Shown here: piece by piece, positions 48,690 to 59,401 of the stretch
Layout of the letters: the number at the start of each line of letters is the position of its first letter
Position numbering within the stretch: position 1 is the first letter of the stretch
Assembly: GCA_029207755.1 (NCBI GenBank)
Contig: JARCOQ010000003.1
Location: 91,342,646 to 91,406,645, forward strand
Direction: 5' to 3'
From: Chamaea fasciata
Taxonomy: Eukaryota > Chordata > Aves > Passeriformes > Sylviidae
DNA length: 64,000 nucleotides
Position numbers and translations under genes: made by a program
The notes under the pieces: model-generated
Seen by the model: only the letters and a program-made list of their open reading frames with translations
The model's database searches: none
What the model was told of the DNA's origin: nothing

Positions 48690-51600
48690 TGAATGACCTG
48701 TTATCTTATACATAGAAACACGTTTAAAGAATGTATTATGCATTTTCTGGTTTTTTTTGGTTTTTTTACTGCTCTAGATTGAACAAATTTTAGATACTGC
48801 CTGGTGATCAGAGTAGTATCATGAACTGCTGTGATTTCTCTGTCCCACTCCCTCACATCAAACATTAGGTGTATATTCTAATATAACTGGCATTTATAAC
48901 TGTAAAAGGAACATTCTTATTCAGTGTAAATAATTTGTTTTAATAGGGAAGTTTTGAGATTTTGGGACTAGGCTACTTTAACGCTATACCAAACAGTTCT
49001 TAAGCAGTGATCATGGCTTCATAAAACCCAGCATTTGTTCCAAGAAGGGAGTCTGGAGGTGCTGGCCCTCATTTTGCATGTAAGTTTAATAGTGAAAACA
49101 AGACCCATTAAATGTATTTTGATGTTTATGTCAGAAAGTGATTGTAGGCTCATTTGATTTACCAGTAAAAAGGTGGTCTAGAAACAAACAATCTCTCCCT
49201 GGAGGTTTCCTGCATCATGTCAGCTTTTTCTTGAAGTTTTTTATTTAGTTGGGTGGAAATATCCTTTTGCATAAAATTTTTCACTGTAGTTCCTGTTACC
49301 CTTCTAGTTAATGTCCAAATATAGTTACTGATTTGAAGTTAATTTAGAAAGTTTCTTTCCAAATAATTTTTTTTTTCTGTCACTCTAATTTACTCATATA
49401 CTTTCTATGGAAGAAACATTTCCCTGATTTTTTTCAAAATCATGATATAACAACTTAGAACCATGTTTATTAATGGTTACTTGATTTTCAGCTTATGCTG
49501 ATGTAATAAAACTTATCTGTATTAGGGTAGTCCAGAAAATTAAGGCAAATAGCTACAGGTGGGAGTTATTGTGTGTAAGTTAGAGCACATGAAACCATGT
49601 GGATGACAGAGTGTTAAAGTAGGCTACTATAAGCAAGATTTCTGAGGCCAGCAGGTTAAAAGCAATAATTTTCTTATCTGAGAATTTTTTGATATAGTTT
49701 GTATCATTTGTCTTTGAATAAAGGGGCTACCACAACTCACAGAGCTGGCATGACAAAGAGGCTCCATGATGTGGAGTCACCAGTTTCACTAACTCCTGCT
49801 TTGTGCAGAGCCAAATCTGATCCAGAGAGACAAGGCTTTTTGCATACTGTTATCTCACAGTCACTGCTAGAGTTCAAACTCTCTTGGCCTGCAGAACCTG
49901 AGTCTCTGTTGTCACAGAGTGCATGGAGGTGGTTTTCAGGAAGAGCAACTGGCTCATACCAAAACTCTGGGTCTCCAGACAGAGGCATCTTTCTTCTCGT
50001 TGTGAAAATTGAATTTTGAGCTTAAATGTGCTCTCTCTGTCAGTACAATCAGGACAGAGGAAGTGAGGGACAGGAAGAGGCATTTCTTCAAACGAATTGT
50101 TCCTGAAGTGGGTGCTGAAACTGTGGGAGAGGCATGATGCGAAGACAGAATCCCTTCATTCAATCTCTGCAGTGTTCCAGGAAAGTGGGGTTATACTTTT
50201 GTAGGAAATAAGCACAAAGGAAGAAACCCATACTTCCATCACCGGTTTCTCCTCTTCATGGGAAAGCTGAATCTGGCTAACTTGACAGGTGCAAAAAAGG
50301 CCAACAAGATTTTTTTTCAATAGGAGACTACTCTGTACAGCATTACTTTTGTCTTTTAAAAGCATCTTACAGTTTTTCATATATTACACATTGCAGAATG
50401 CATATTTTGGTATATAGACAAAAGCACAGCCGAATTGCAGATGTTGTTTTTATATGCAGTGCAGAACACTGTGTTTCTGCTAGCTTAATGATAGCCTAAA
50501 ATTTAATTTAACATTTAATTCCCGGAAGTATCATAGAAAGAAAATAGTAATTCTTAAAAATATAAGAAATCTAATGCATAAAAGTATATTGAAAAGCTGA
50601 GAAAACGTTAATGGTAAAGAAAATGAACAGGTACACAATAATATTAGTGTTAGGTTTTACAGAGCAGAAACATCATCTTATAGCAGGCAGAGAAAACATT
50701 CAGGGGAAAAAAGTAATGTTTTATATGAGAACAAGAAGCAGAGAAGAGAAACTTAAAGGCAATTCAAGCTTGTAATCTAACTGAATTTATCAGGAAGTAA
50801 GGAAAAAAATAATATCTATTTCAGTTGCCTGCAACAGAAGCTGGTTATAAAATGGAAAATGACGCTGTCATAAGCCATTGTTTCAAAAATCAGATATATC
50901 TGAAATAAATTGATGTCCCAGATTATAGCATGAGAACTTTGGGTATTAACTTCAAAACTTCTGTCATATTCTCTTTCTCTGGTGTTTCAAACACTTTGTA
51001 AAGAACAGTCAGACACAGGAGCTAAGTTGCTTAAAATATGTGTGTGAAAGACATGAAAGACCAAAAATTTATGACACTTGCAGAATAATTGTGGAAAAGA
51101 TCTTTGTATATTACATATGATAGTTTGCTCAACTTGATGGGAATACCAAGGCAAATAATTTAAATAGCATTAATATGGTCTCTCAAACTCCTAACCTACT
51201 GAATTAAGTTCAGTGTCTAATACAATGAAAACCCAGATAAATTTTTCTTCAGACAAATATTATAATCACTATTTATTTTAATCTAATATTTTATACATCA
51301 GTATATATGTTTATTTTTTACTCTTTTTGAAATCACGGTAAATTCAAAATTCATCCGACATTTATTATTACTGAAGAAATACCCATGTGTTGTGACATGT
51401 TTCTTTTTCAGCATAGAGGCACTACTGTACGCATACAAAATTGTGACTAAAAAATCACATAGCAAGTCTTAATCTATATATTTTGGATAGAAATATCTGT
51501 GTATTTTACCAGTTGTTTGTTTGCTTTCTTTCAAAACTCTGAAGATTCTGTGGTTACTTAAAAAACTTTACAGTGTTTTTCTCAAGTGTCAACTCATTTG

Positions 51601-52157
51601 AAAATCTCCTGGCAAGGATTTGGGAGACAAACTGTGAATGCTGCAGGTCTGTGAATGGGATCGGCTGTATTAAATTTCTTATGTTGCGTGGATTGTTTCT
51701 ACTTCATACAATATTTTTCCCTTAAATATCAGTTCATTATTGATGACTCAGATGTCCCAGATGTCTATCTTCTTGCACTTGACTGAACCTGTAAGCAGAT
51801 GGTTCAAATAGATATGAAAATTCTGGGTCTGGAAAAAATGGCCAGGCTGGTGTGTTCCTTGTTGCAGTGCTGAGAGGCATCAGTGAATGCCTAGAAATTA
51901 GGGATATGATTTTCCTAGGTTTTCCATAGGTTTCAGAGAACCAACCTGGCTTATTCTTTTCTCTATTATTTTGGTAGATTGAATGCATTTCAAGATCAGT
52001 CTATGCAATGAATGGGTGTTACTGCTTTCCTTCTTGTAGTGTTGAACTGAAGGCAGATTTTGAACAGATCAGGGCAGACGAGATCTTGGACAGACAGATC
52101 TGAAGTAGAGAATTTTTGCTTTGCTGGGTTTGACAGTACAATTTGGAAGAGTAAACC
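48690..52157. other. AT-rich DNA, no recognised element
   Basis: No mobile-element signal was found. A slightly GC-richer part at 49.7-50.2 kb has short open frames on both strands but no recognisable product. Confidence 0.4.
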
Positions 52158-52887
52158 TGTCAAGCCCCTGTTAAAAACTGATTTAAACACAGAAGAGCAA
52201 AGAAAACTAAGTCTCTGTGAATAAAACTGATCAAACCCAGAAAGGTTCAAAATATACCCCAAAACGTGATGAAAACCAAATGAGATTAGATGTTCATGTT
52301 AAAAAAAAGAATATATTTTATTTAATAGTAAAAGAGGTGGAGAAGAAGAAAGATAAAAAAAGAAAGAAAGAAATAGAAAAAGAGGTGTGAGGGGGGACAG
52401 TGACAGGGGTTACGTAGAAAGCAATCACCCATCCACAGGTCCCAAAGATGTCTTGTTGCTTCCCTCCATCTGGTCTTCTTGGTGGTGAGGGTCCTCTGCC
52501 ATGAAAAAGTATGCAATCCAATGGATTAATATATGCTTTCAGAAGGTGGGAACACCCAGGTGCCTCCCCTAAGGGGACTAGGTTAGACACTGTCCTTGCA
52601 AGACTCTGAATCTGTTGCAACCTTTTCCATTGCATGTAGTGCTCTGGTGCAGAGCCTGGGGACCCCTAAGGGGAGGGCCTTTGATGGGCCATCAGCCTGC
52701 CTGTGCTGTCCCTCTTTGCTGTCCTGTAGATGTGGCTTTCCCTGGATGGGAGGCACCTACATCGGGGCCAGTCTGCACAGTGGAGGATGGGTGTTAATTA
52801 AAAGATTCAGATCAGAGGCTTTTCACCACACAGCCAAAATCTCTCCTCTTGCCCTCCTTTGATGTGAGAGTCTGTGTGAGCCTGACA
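52158..52887 (-). mobile_element. Endogenous-retrovirus LTR, minus strand
   Basis: On the minus strand it runs TGTCAGGCTCACAC.. to ..GCTTGACA, with TGTCA..TGACA as terminal inverted repeat. In its 3' third it has a pyrimidine tract (antisense of the purine run 52345-52390) followed by AATAAA (plus-strand TTTATT at 52317-52322). The order is the same as in the LTR at 38149, but little sequence is shared with it. A second copy of its 3' part lies at 58918-59140. No target duplication is visible; the right edge at 52887 is inferred from the terminal repeat only. Confidence 0.65.
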
Positions 52888-53079
52888 GAAGATAAGCCTG
52901 GTCTTCCACACAGCTTTTGTTATACAGTTTTGCTATAATAGCCAGAAGTCCTTCAGAAAAATGTTTAAGCCATAAACCATAACATGTCAGTCTCTGTCAG
53001 CCCCAGATATGGAATATCTCACACTGAGAAACTGGCATTATGGTGTCCATAGTCTAGTCACTACCACAGGCCTCAGAGA

Positions 53080-53400
53080 CATAGCTGCCTTTCTGGTTTG
53101 GCTCTGCACTTTTCTGTAGCCTTGGAATAAATTGCTCTGTTCCTTTCATAATTTCTCTACCTGCAATAATGAGGGACATTAGGGGTCATGGAGTTTCCTC
53201 TTTTGGCGACACACAGCTCTGGGGCTGTAAGCTGCACAAACCCACAGACCTTGCTGCTAGATTTAGCACCCTCAGTCTCCTGTCTTGGGTCCAAGCCTGG
53301 GTCGCTGCAACATCACATTCAGCCTGAAGCTGTGGTGCAGGGCTATCTTTCCCAGGGAAGCTGGTCTGGGGCTAAAGGCACACAAAAATTGAAGGTACGC
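53080..53400 (+). mobile_element. Possible LTR R/U5 and leader remnant
   Basis: TCTGCACTTTTCTGTAGCCTTGGAATAAATTGC (AATAAA at about 53125) followed about 80 bases later by TTTTGGCGACACACAGC resembles a retroviral R-U5-leader layout. It is more GC-rich than its flanks. No LTR start, partner or coding region was identified, so this is tentative. Confidence 0.3.
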
Positions 53401-54572
53401 AACCATTGCAGGTACAACAGTAATCACTGATTACAATTTTCATGTTCTCATTCATAAGACAGGACATAATTGCTGTTATATGAGGAAAAGACAAGTTTGA
53501 TTTTACAGATGAAAAGGTATGGGGGAATGCTTAATTTTTATGTATTAAGTACAATCTTGCCAAGCATTGGATTCAGTTTTAAATAGCCATCTCATAATAA
53601 ACTTGGAAAAGATGGATTTTAGTTCGGTTTTGTTAGAAACCACATTGATATATTTCTCCAATTTTCATTTTTTGGCCACTCCTATCTACCTGTTCTGTCT
53701 GTTTACAGTGATAAAAATATCTAGACTGACTCATCATTTACCCTTCCCCTTTTTCTTAAACTAAGCTTCCGTGATCTGCAATGAAGCTGATATTTTTTTA
53801 AAGTAGAATTAGACAGACAAACAGTTATTGAAGTGTTTCTCTAAGGCTATTTTCCAGACTGTTCACTTCCTAGATCTTTTTAAGAGCTCTTGATCTCTTA
53901 ATGGCATTCTTTTGCTAACTAGTGGTGGAAAAGGATTAAGACAGTGGAGACTGAGTTTTGGTACCATATTCAGTACCATAACTGTGTCTTGTGTCTGGCA
54001 GTCAGTAAGTGACATTCCTCAGTTATTTAAAATAATTGTTTTTTTGACAAATGGTGCCACTGTAACATTGGAGAGAGCTCCAGTTGCTGAAATGATAGTG
54101 TACATTTCTAATCAAATTAAACTGATGAACACAGAAATCTGTGAAGCCTGTACTTTTGCAGTTTTAAGAGCTAGCTGTGTCCAGGTTTTCCTTTGGCATT
54201 TTTCCATTTATTTGTACAGTTTGTTGCTGAAGCTTTCCTGCAGCATATGACTGTGTGTCAGGTAGATGACTATTCAGCCATATTTAGAAAGAATCAACAC
54301 AAAGCAAAACTAAAATGATTGGTTTAGGGAGGTGATTAGATTTTGTTAGCTTTTAATATTTATTACTGTAGGATTATCTAATCCTAGCACGTACAACCAT
54401 AAAAATACCCCAAACAAACCAAATCCTTTTAACTCAAATAATTTTTCTTAAAGAGAAATGTTTGGCTTATTCAATCAAATTTATTTTTAAATGAATATAT
54501 TATATTTTTTGTTTATAATTAATTTGTTTGTCTTGGCAATCTAACTTCTAGAAATGCAGTCCTGAGATAATT

Positions 54573-54632
54573 ATAGAATCATAGAATGGTTTGGGTTGGA
54601 GGAGGCCTTAATCATCTGGCTTCAACTCATTT
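54573..54632 (-). mobile_element. Short CR1 LINE 3' end, minus strand
   Basis: TAGAATCATAGAATGGTTTGGGTTGGAGG followed by CCTTAATCATCTGGCTTCAACTC is the antisense CR1 tail and first 3' UTR block. Only about 60 bp remain. Confidence 0.88.
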
Positions 54633-57293
54633 ATACTTCATAGAAGATTTAAATTCAGATCTCAAATATTTAGACATTATTAGTGTTGATTAGCTAATCT
54701 GTGTTCATGAATTCATGTAAGTGTTGCTCAGATAATCAGATTGTCTACTGATACATGCAACCAGTAAATAATATGGTGGTAAGATCTAAAATGTATGAGT
54801 CTTTGGATTAAATACACTCCTACAGTGTGCAACTGAAAAATTCTTGCTCTGCTTCATATATATCAGTCATAGGTTCATGTGACAAAAAGTTAATGCATGA
54901 AGAGGGTCCCATCAGTACATGTCATATTTCTATTAAAAATTCTGCAGTCTGAACTAGCCAGCCTAGAACTAGAACCGGAACACCAGAACACTTCACATTG
55001 TCCCTACAATAGATTTTAACATATTCTGAAGAAAATTAAGCAGTTTCAAATGAGTGGGGATTATAACAATTTTACTACTTTACCTAGCTCTAAGCAGATC
55101 TGAGTTGTTTTTGTTGTGGGAAAATGTATACCAAGAAACCACTACAATTTCTTATTTCATGTTGCCTTTCCTTCTGGATGATTACTACAAATCATATGTC
55201 ATGCTAACTTACGCAAGTAGTTAGTTCACCTTTAGGATCATGGTGACAAGCAGAGATTATGTACTAACTGATGTATCCTTTTTTTTGTTATTTTTACTAA
55301 AGAGATCATTTTTCTTAGTCTCAAATATAGTGTGATTTTTCAAAGAACTGTACAACTTTTGATATAACAAAATCGAAACCATGTCTCTGTGCAGCAGATG
55401 GGAGAACTTTCATAAAAAAAAAAGTAATTCTTCTGTTCTTATTAACTTTTTATTCTGTGTATACCATGGATTTACCCAGACAGATTGTGATACTCTAGTA
55501 CAGTGATCATGAAATGCATGGCAATGTGTCTGATATTTTACAAAGGAAGATTATGGGGTGATTTGGATTATTTGGGATTTTTTTAAGTCTTCACAATAAA
55601 CATATGAAATGAAATAATTAATTATTTTATGAATAATGAATAAAAAAAGAAAACTTTAACCAGAAAACATCTTTGTTAAAGTTTCTTTCTTCTATGTACA
55701 ATAAATCATAGACTATCTGCTTGCCAAAAGGCCTTTTCAGTGGTCTGGAAAAGAAATTGAACAAATATGTTAATGTGTTTGCCTACATATTTCATATTTT
55801 CCACAATTTTCAAATATCAGTTTCTTAAAATGCACAGCAATAAAATAAATGCAGTTCTACAGTATCTACTCAGAAAAACACTTGAGTGAATGTTGAAAAT
55901 AAAATGTACTTCTGGTAATTTTTTTCATGCCAGAGGTAATTTCTTTTACTGGGATTACTGATATCTGGCTTTTTAGTACCTCATTTTTCATTAGCTATCA
56001 GAAAGCTGTACAAACATGAACTAAATTCTCATACAGAATAATCTGTGAAAATTGTTATATTAGAAATAGGAAAATAGTATCATTTAAGGTGAAGGACTCG
56101 CCTGAGTTCACATAGTGTTTTAGAAGCAAAGGAAGGAACATTTCCTGTGAGCTGTCATTCCGATTCAACATTCTTGAGATATAATAACTGAATACATGTC
56201 AAAATTTGAAATGGCACCTTTTTGTGCTTTGTACATATACGGATGATATTCTGCATAAGTTCGTGTACACTTGGAAGCTTTAATGATTACTTATAAAGTC
56301 TGAGGCATAAATTGGTGATTTATTCTCACCTGTTTTCTTGAACTAAATCTTTGTAAGTTTCTCTTCCTTCACATTTGAGGTGAGACATTTTCTGTTGTCT
56401 TATCTCCTAATAAATCCTGCTTCTGCAAGTCTTTTCAGATTTGGAAGAGGTGTAGGGTTGGAAGGTGTGTTAATTCCTGATTTTTTGTCTTGTTAACTAA
56501 TAGTAAATCAAACCAGATTTTTAAAAGCCAATATTAAGAGATCATGTAATTTTTACTCTTTGAATCTGCACTACGGTATCATGGAATAATATGTTCATCT
56601 CCCTCCTCAGCCCATCTAAGTCAAGTGCATTATTGCCAAAGTATGTGGAGTGTGAGAAGCACATCCTTAAACCCAGTGGATTCAGCAACTGACAAGAGTG
56701 AAATATTTAAAATGAAGAAGGTTGTAAAGCTTTGCTTTTAATTATTACTTTACCAATTACTTATTGATTCTGTCCTCTCTTGGATTTGTTGTATGCTAAT
56801 TGATCATGACAAAAAAGGAAATATTTAATTGATTGAGATACAGATTTTCTGAAAACTCCGGAGATTTTAGAATCTTTTCTGCTTATTTCTCCCATTAATT
56901 CCTCTCAGTTTCATGTGAGACTGTTATGTTTCTAAAGCTCTTATGATTGTCTGCTCAGCCCCCCAGCTCTATTGAAAGCAGTCCAGATGGATATTTGCCC
57001 AGGATTTATTCAAATAATAAGATCTGTTAGCTAAGATTTCATGTAAATATGTCCATATTTCTAATCCAGTTCAATATCAGAACATCTTCCCCAGCTATAA
57101 TATTCACTGGTCTAACTGATGGTGTAAGAAGATGCTTGTATTTCATCAATTCCACCTGCCAGAGTACATCCTCTTTTCCCTTACTCTTGGATTACAAACT
57201 CTCTGGGACAGGAAACACCTTTTTTTCCATGGTATTTCTACCATGCTTTGCACAGGGGCATACTAATTTACTTCTAGTATTCCTAAACAGGGG
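54633..57293. other. AT-rich DNA, no recognised element
   Basis: No coding, LINE or LTR signal was recognised in this 2.6 kb. Confidence 0.4.
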
Positions 57294-58300
57294 TGTGTTG
57301 GTTTTGCGTGGCCTGGTTTTTGGTGGTGATGGGGGGGCACAGAGGTGGCTTCTGTGAGAAGCTGCTAGAATCTTCCAGAATATCCAGCAGAGCTAATCCC
57401 TGGTGGCTCTGGCGATGGACATGCTGCTGGCCAAAACTGGGCCAATGAGAGAAGCTGGTAATGCCTCTGTGATGACATATTTAGGAAGAAAATAAAAAAT
57501 AAAAGTTTTGCTTCTAGTCAGAGAAGAGAAGATGAAAACATGTGAGGGAAGCAACACAGAGACACCAAGGTCAGTGGAAAAGAAGGGGTAGGAAGTGCTC
57601 CAGGCACCAGAGCCAAGATTGCTCTGCAGGTCATGGTGAGACCATGGTGAGGCAGCTGTGTCCCTGCAGCCTATGGAGATCCATGGGGAATGCAGAGATC
57701 CACCCAGAGCCCATGGGGGAGGTGCCCATGCCAAAGCAGGTGGATGCCCAGAGGAGGCTGAGATCCATTGGGAGACCTGGTGGAGAGAGAGGGCCTTGCT
57801 GCCAGGCTGAAGCAGCCTGTCCTTGGAGGACTGCACCCTGTGGAAAGAGAGAGCCACACTACAGCAGTTTTGGGAGGACTGTTTGTTCATGAGTGTGGAC
57901 CCATGCTGGAGAAATTCACAGAGAACTGTCTACCATGGGAGGACCCCACAGTCTCACAGGGGAAGGGCTCCTCTCCCAGAGTAGCAGAAGAAAACTTTGG
58001 GTAATGAACTGACCAAATCCCCATGCCCTGTCTCCCTGTGCTGTCAGAAGGAGGGAGGGGTTGGGGGGAAGGAAAGGTGTTTCTAAGGACTTATTTTACT
58101 TCTCATTATCCTCCTCTGATTTGTTGGTAATAAATTCACTTTGTACGTCTAAGCAGAGCCTGTTTTGTCCTTGGAGTGTTTTCTCCCTTATGTCAACCCA
58201 TGAACCCTTCATGAAATTTTCTTCTCCCAGCTGTGGCAGGGGAGAGAGAGTGAGAAGCCTTTGTGGGTGCCTGATGTTTGGCCAGGGTCAAGGCACGACA
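57294..58300 (+). mobile_element. Long solo LTR (avian ERVL-type), plus strand
   Basis: It starts TGTGTTGGTTTTGCGTGGC and ends CCAGGGTCAAGGCACGACA, about 1,007 bp. Both ends match my memory of a widespread avian ERVL-type LTR. It has a CTTCTGTGAGAAGCTGCTAGAA block near the start, a CCAAT box (GGGCCAATGAG at about 57439), a TATA-like CATATTTAGG near 57476, and AATAAA at 58129-58134. A dense purine-rich middle follows the TATA region. No matching 5-bp flanks are visible, and no retroviral genes adjoin it. The 165-codon antisense frame (57393-57890) and the sense frames inside are by-products of the LTR. Confidence 0.88.
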
Positions 58301-58592
58301 TGCTTTTGTAAAATTACCATTGATGAGCACAGAAAGCCAAAAAACCATTGTTGTATAAGTTTTTATTTCATGGTAAGCTTTCTACAGGCCAACCACCTAA
58401 GCTTAGCTTGACAAAATGGAAGGCAACTTAAACTCCTTGTTTCATAGAAAATATTTTATGTTTTAAAGTTAGAGTGCTCAGTAGAGCAGGATTTATCTCT
58501 TACTATTGCATTCAACAGCAAAAGTGAAGTAGAATAAGCCAGATTTAGCCACAGGTCAGCACTGAAGGGTTAAATTCCTAAACACAGAGAAA

Positions 58593-58832
58593 CAGAATCA
58601 CAGAATCAATTAGTCTGGAAAAGACCTCTCAGATAATTCAATCCAGCCTATGACCTAGCACTACCTTTCCAACCAGACCATGGCACTAAGTGCTCTGTCC
58701 AGTCTTTCCTTAAACACCTCCAGGGACGGTGACTCCAACAATCTCTCTGGGGAGCCCATTCCAATGTCCAATCACCCTTTTTGTGGAGAAGTTCTTCCCA
58801 ATGTCCTACCTAAATCTCTCTTGGCACAATGT
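58593..58832 (-). mobile_element. CR1 LINE 3' end, minus strand
   Basis: CAGAATCACAGAATCAATTAGTCTGGAAAAGACCTCTCAGATAATTCAATCCAGCC is followed by CTTAAACACCTCCAGGGACGGTGACTCCAACAATCTCTCTGGGGAGCCCATTCCAATG and a GTGGAGAAGTTCTTCCCAATGTCC block. This is the antisense order of a CR1 3' end and ORF2 terminus. It is related in type to the tail of the large CR1 at 40825. Confidence 0.9.
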
Positions 58833-58917
58833 TTTGGATCCATGCAGGCCTGAAGGTTTTGCAGGCAGCACTCTTCCCCTGCAGTCCAAGACTTGTCTCA
58901 GCTAAAGCATCTAGGTT

Positions 58918-59140
58918 CCATCTAGCCCTGATTTTGCTACAATCCCAAATCACATAGGAGTAAAGAAAACTAACTCTCTTGAAATAAAACAGAAAGAACT
59001 TTGAAGGTTTGAAATATTCTTCTGCCAAAGAAAAAAACCAAAAGAGATTAAATGTTGATACTAAAAAAATGATTTTTTTAAGAGTAAAAGAGGCAAAGAG
59101 AAAGAAAAAGTAGAAAAAAATAGAGAAAAATTAGAAAAAG
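58918..59140 (-). mobile_element. Second copy of the 52-kb LTR family, 3' part
   Basis: About 200 bp resemble 52160-52390 in the same orientation. Shared words include AGTAAAGAAAACTAA / GCAAAGAAAACTAA, AAAGG-TTCAAAATAT / GAAGGTTTGAAATAT, ACCAAATGAGATTAGATGTT / AACCAAAAGAGATTAAATGTT and AGTAAAAGAGG, then the purine-rich run. The polyadenylation hexamer seen in the first copy is lost here. To the right of 59140 the similarity disappears, so the U3 part is either very diverged or missing. The element may extend to about 59401. Confidence 0.6.
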
Positions 59141-59401
59141 CCAAGGGTACTTTATTCCATGTTCTTCCTTGATTCCACAAGTATCTCAAAATGCGTACAC
59201 TTGGGGCAGAACTAGCAAATAACAGGGACCACTTAAAGCAGGTATGTTTCCTTGTGATTTTCCTTTTGATACAGATCTGTTGAAAAGTATCCTGATGACT
59301 GGAGCACATGCCCAGGAAACTGGAAATTTCATCTGGAATCTTGAAGGATTAAGGTATACTTCCCCCAAGACTTTCCTGATGGCATGAGTGCAGATTACAC
59401 A

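Noticed and set aside
57393..57890. 165-codon antisense frame and overlapping sense frames
   Set aside because: All lie inside the long GC-richer LTR at 57294-58300; LTR U3/R sequence readily produces such frames.
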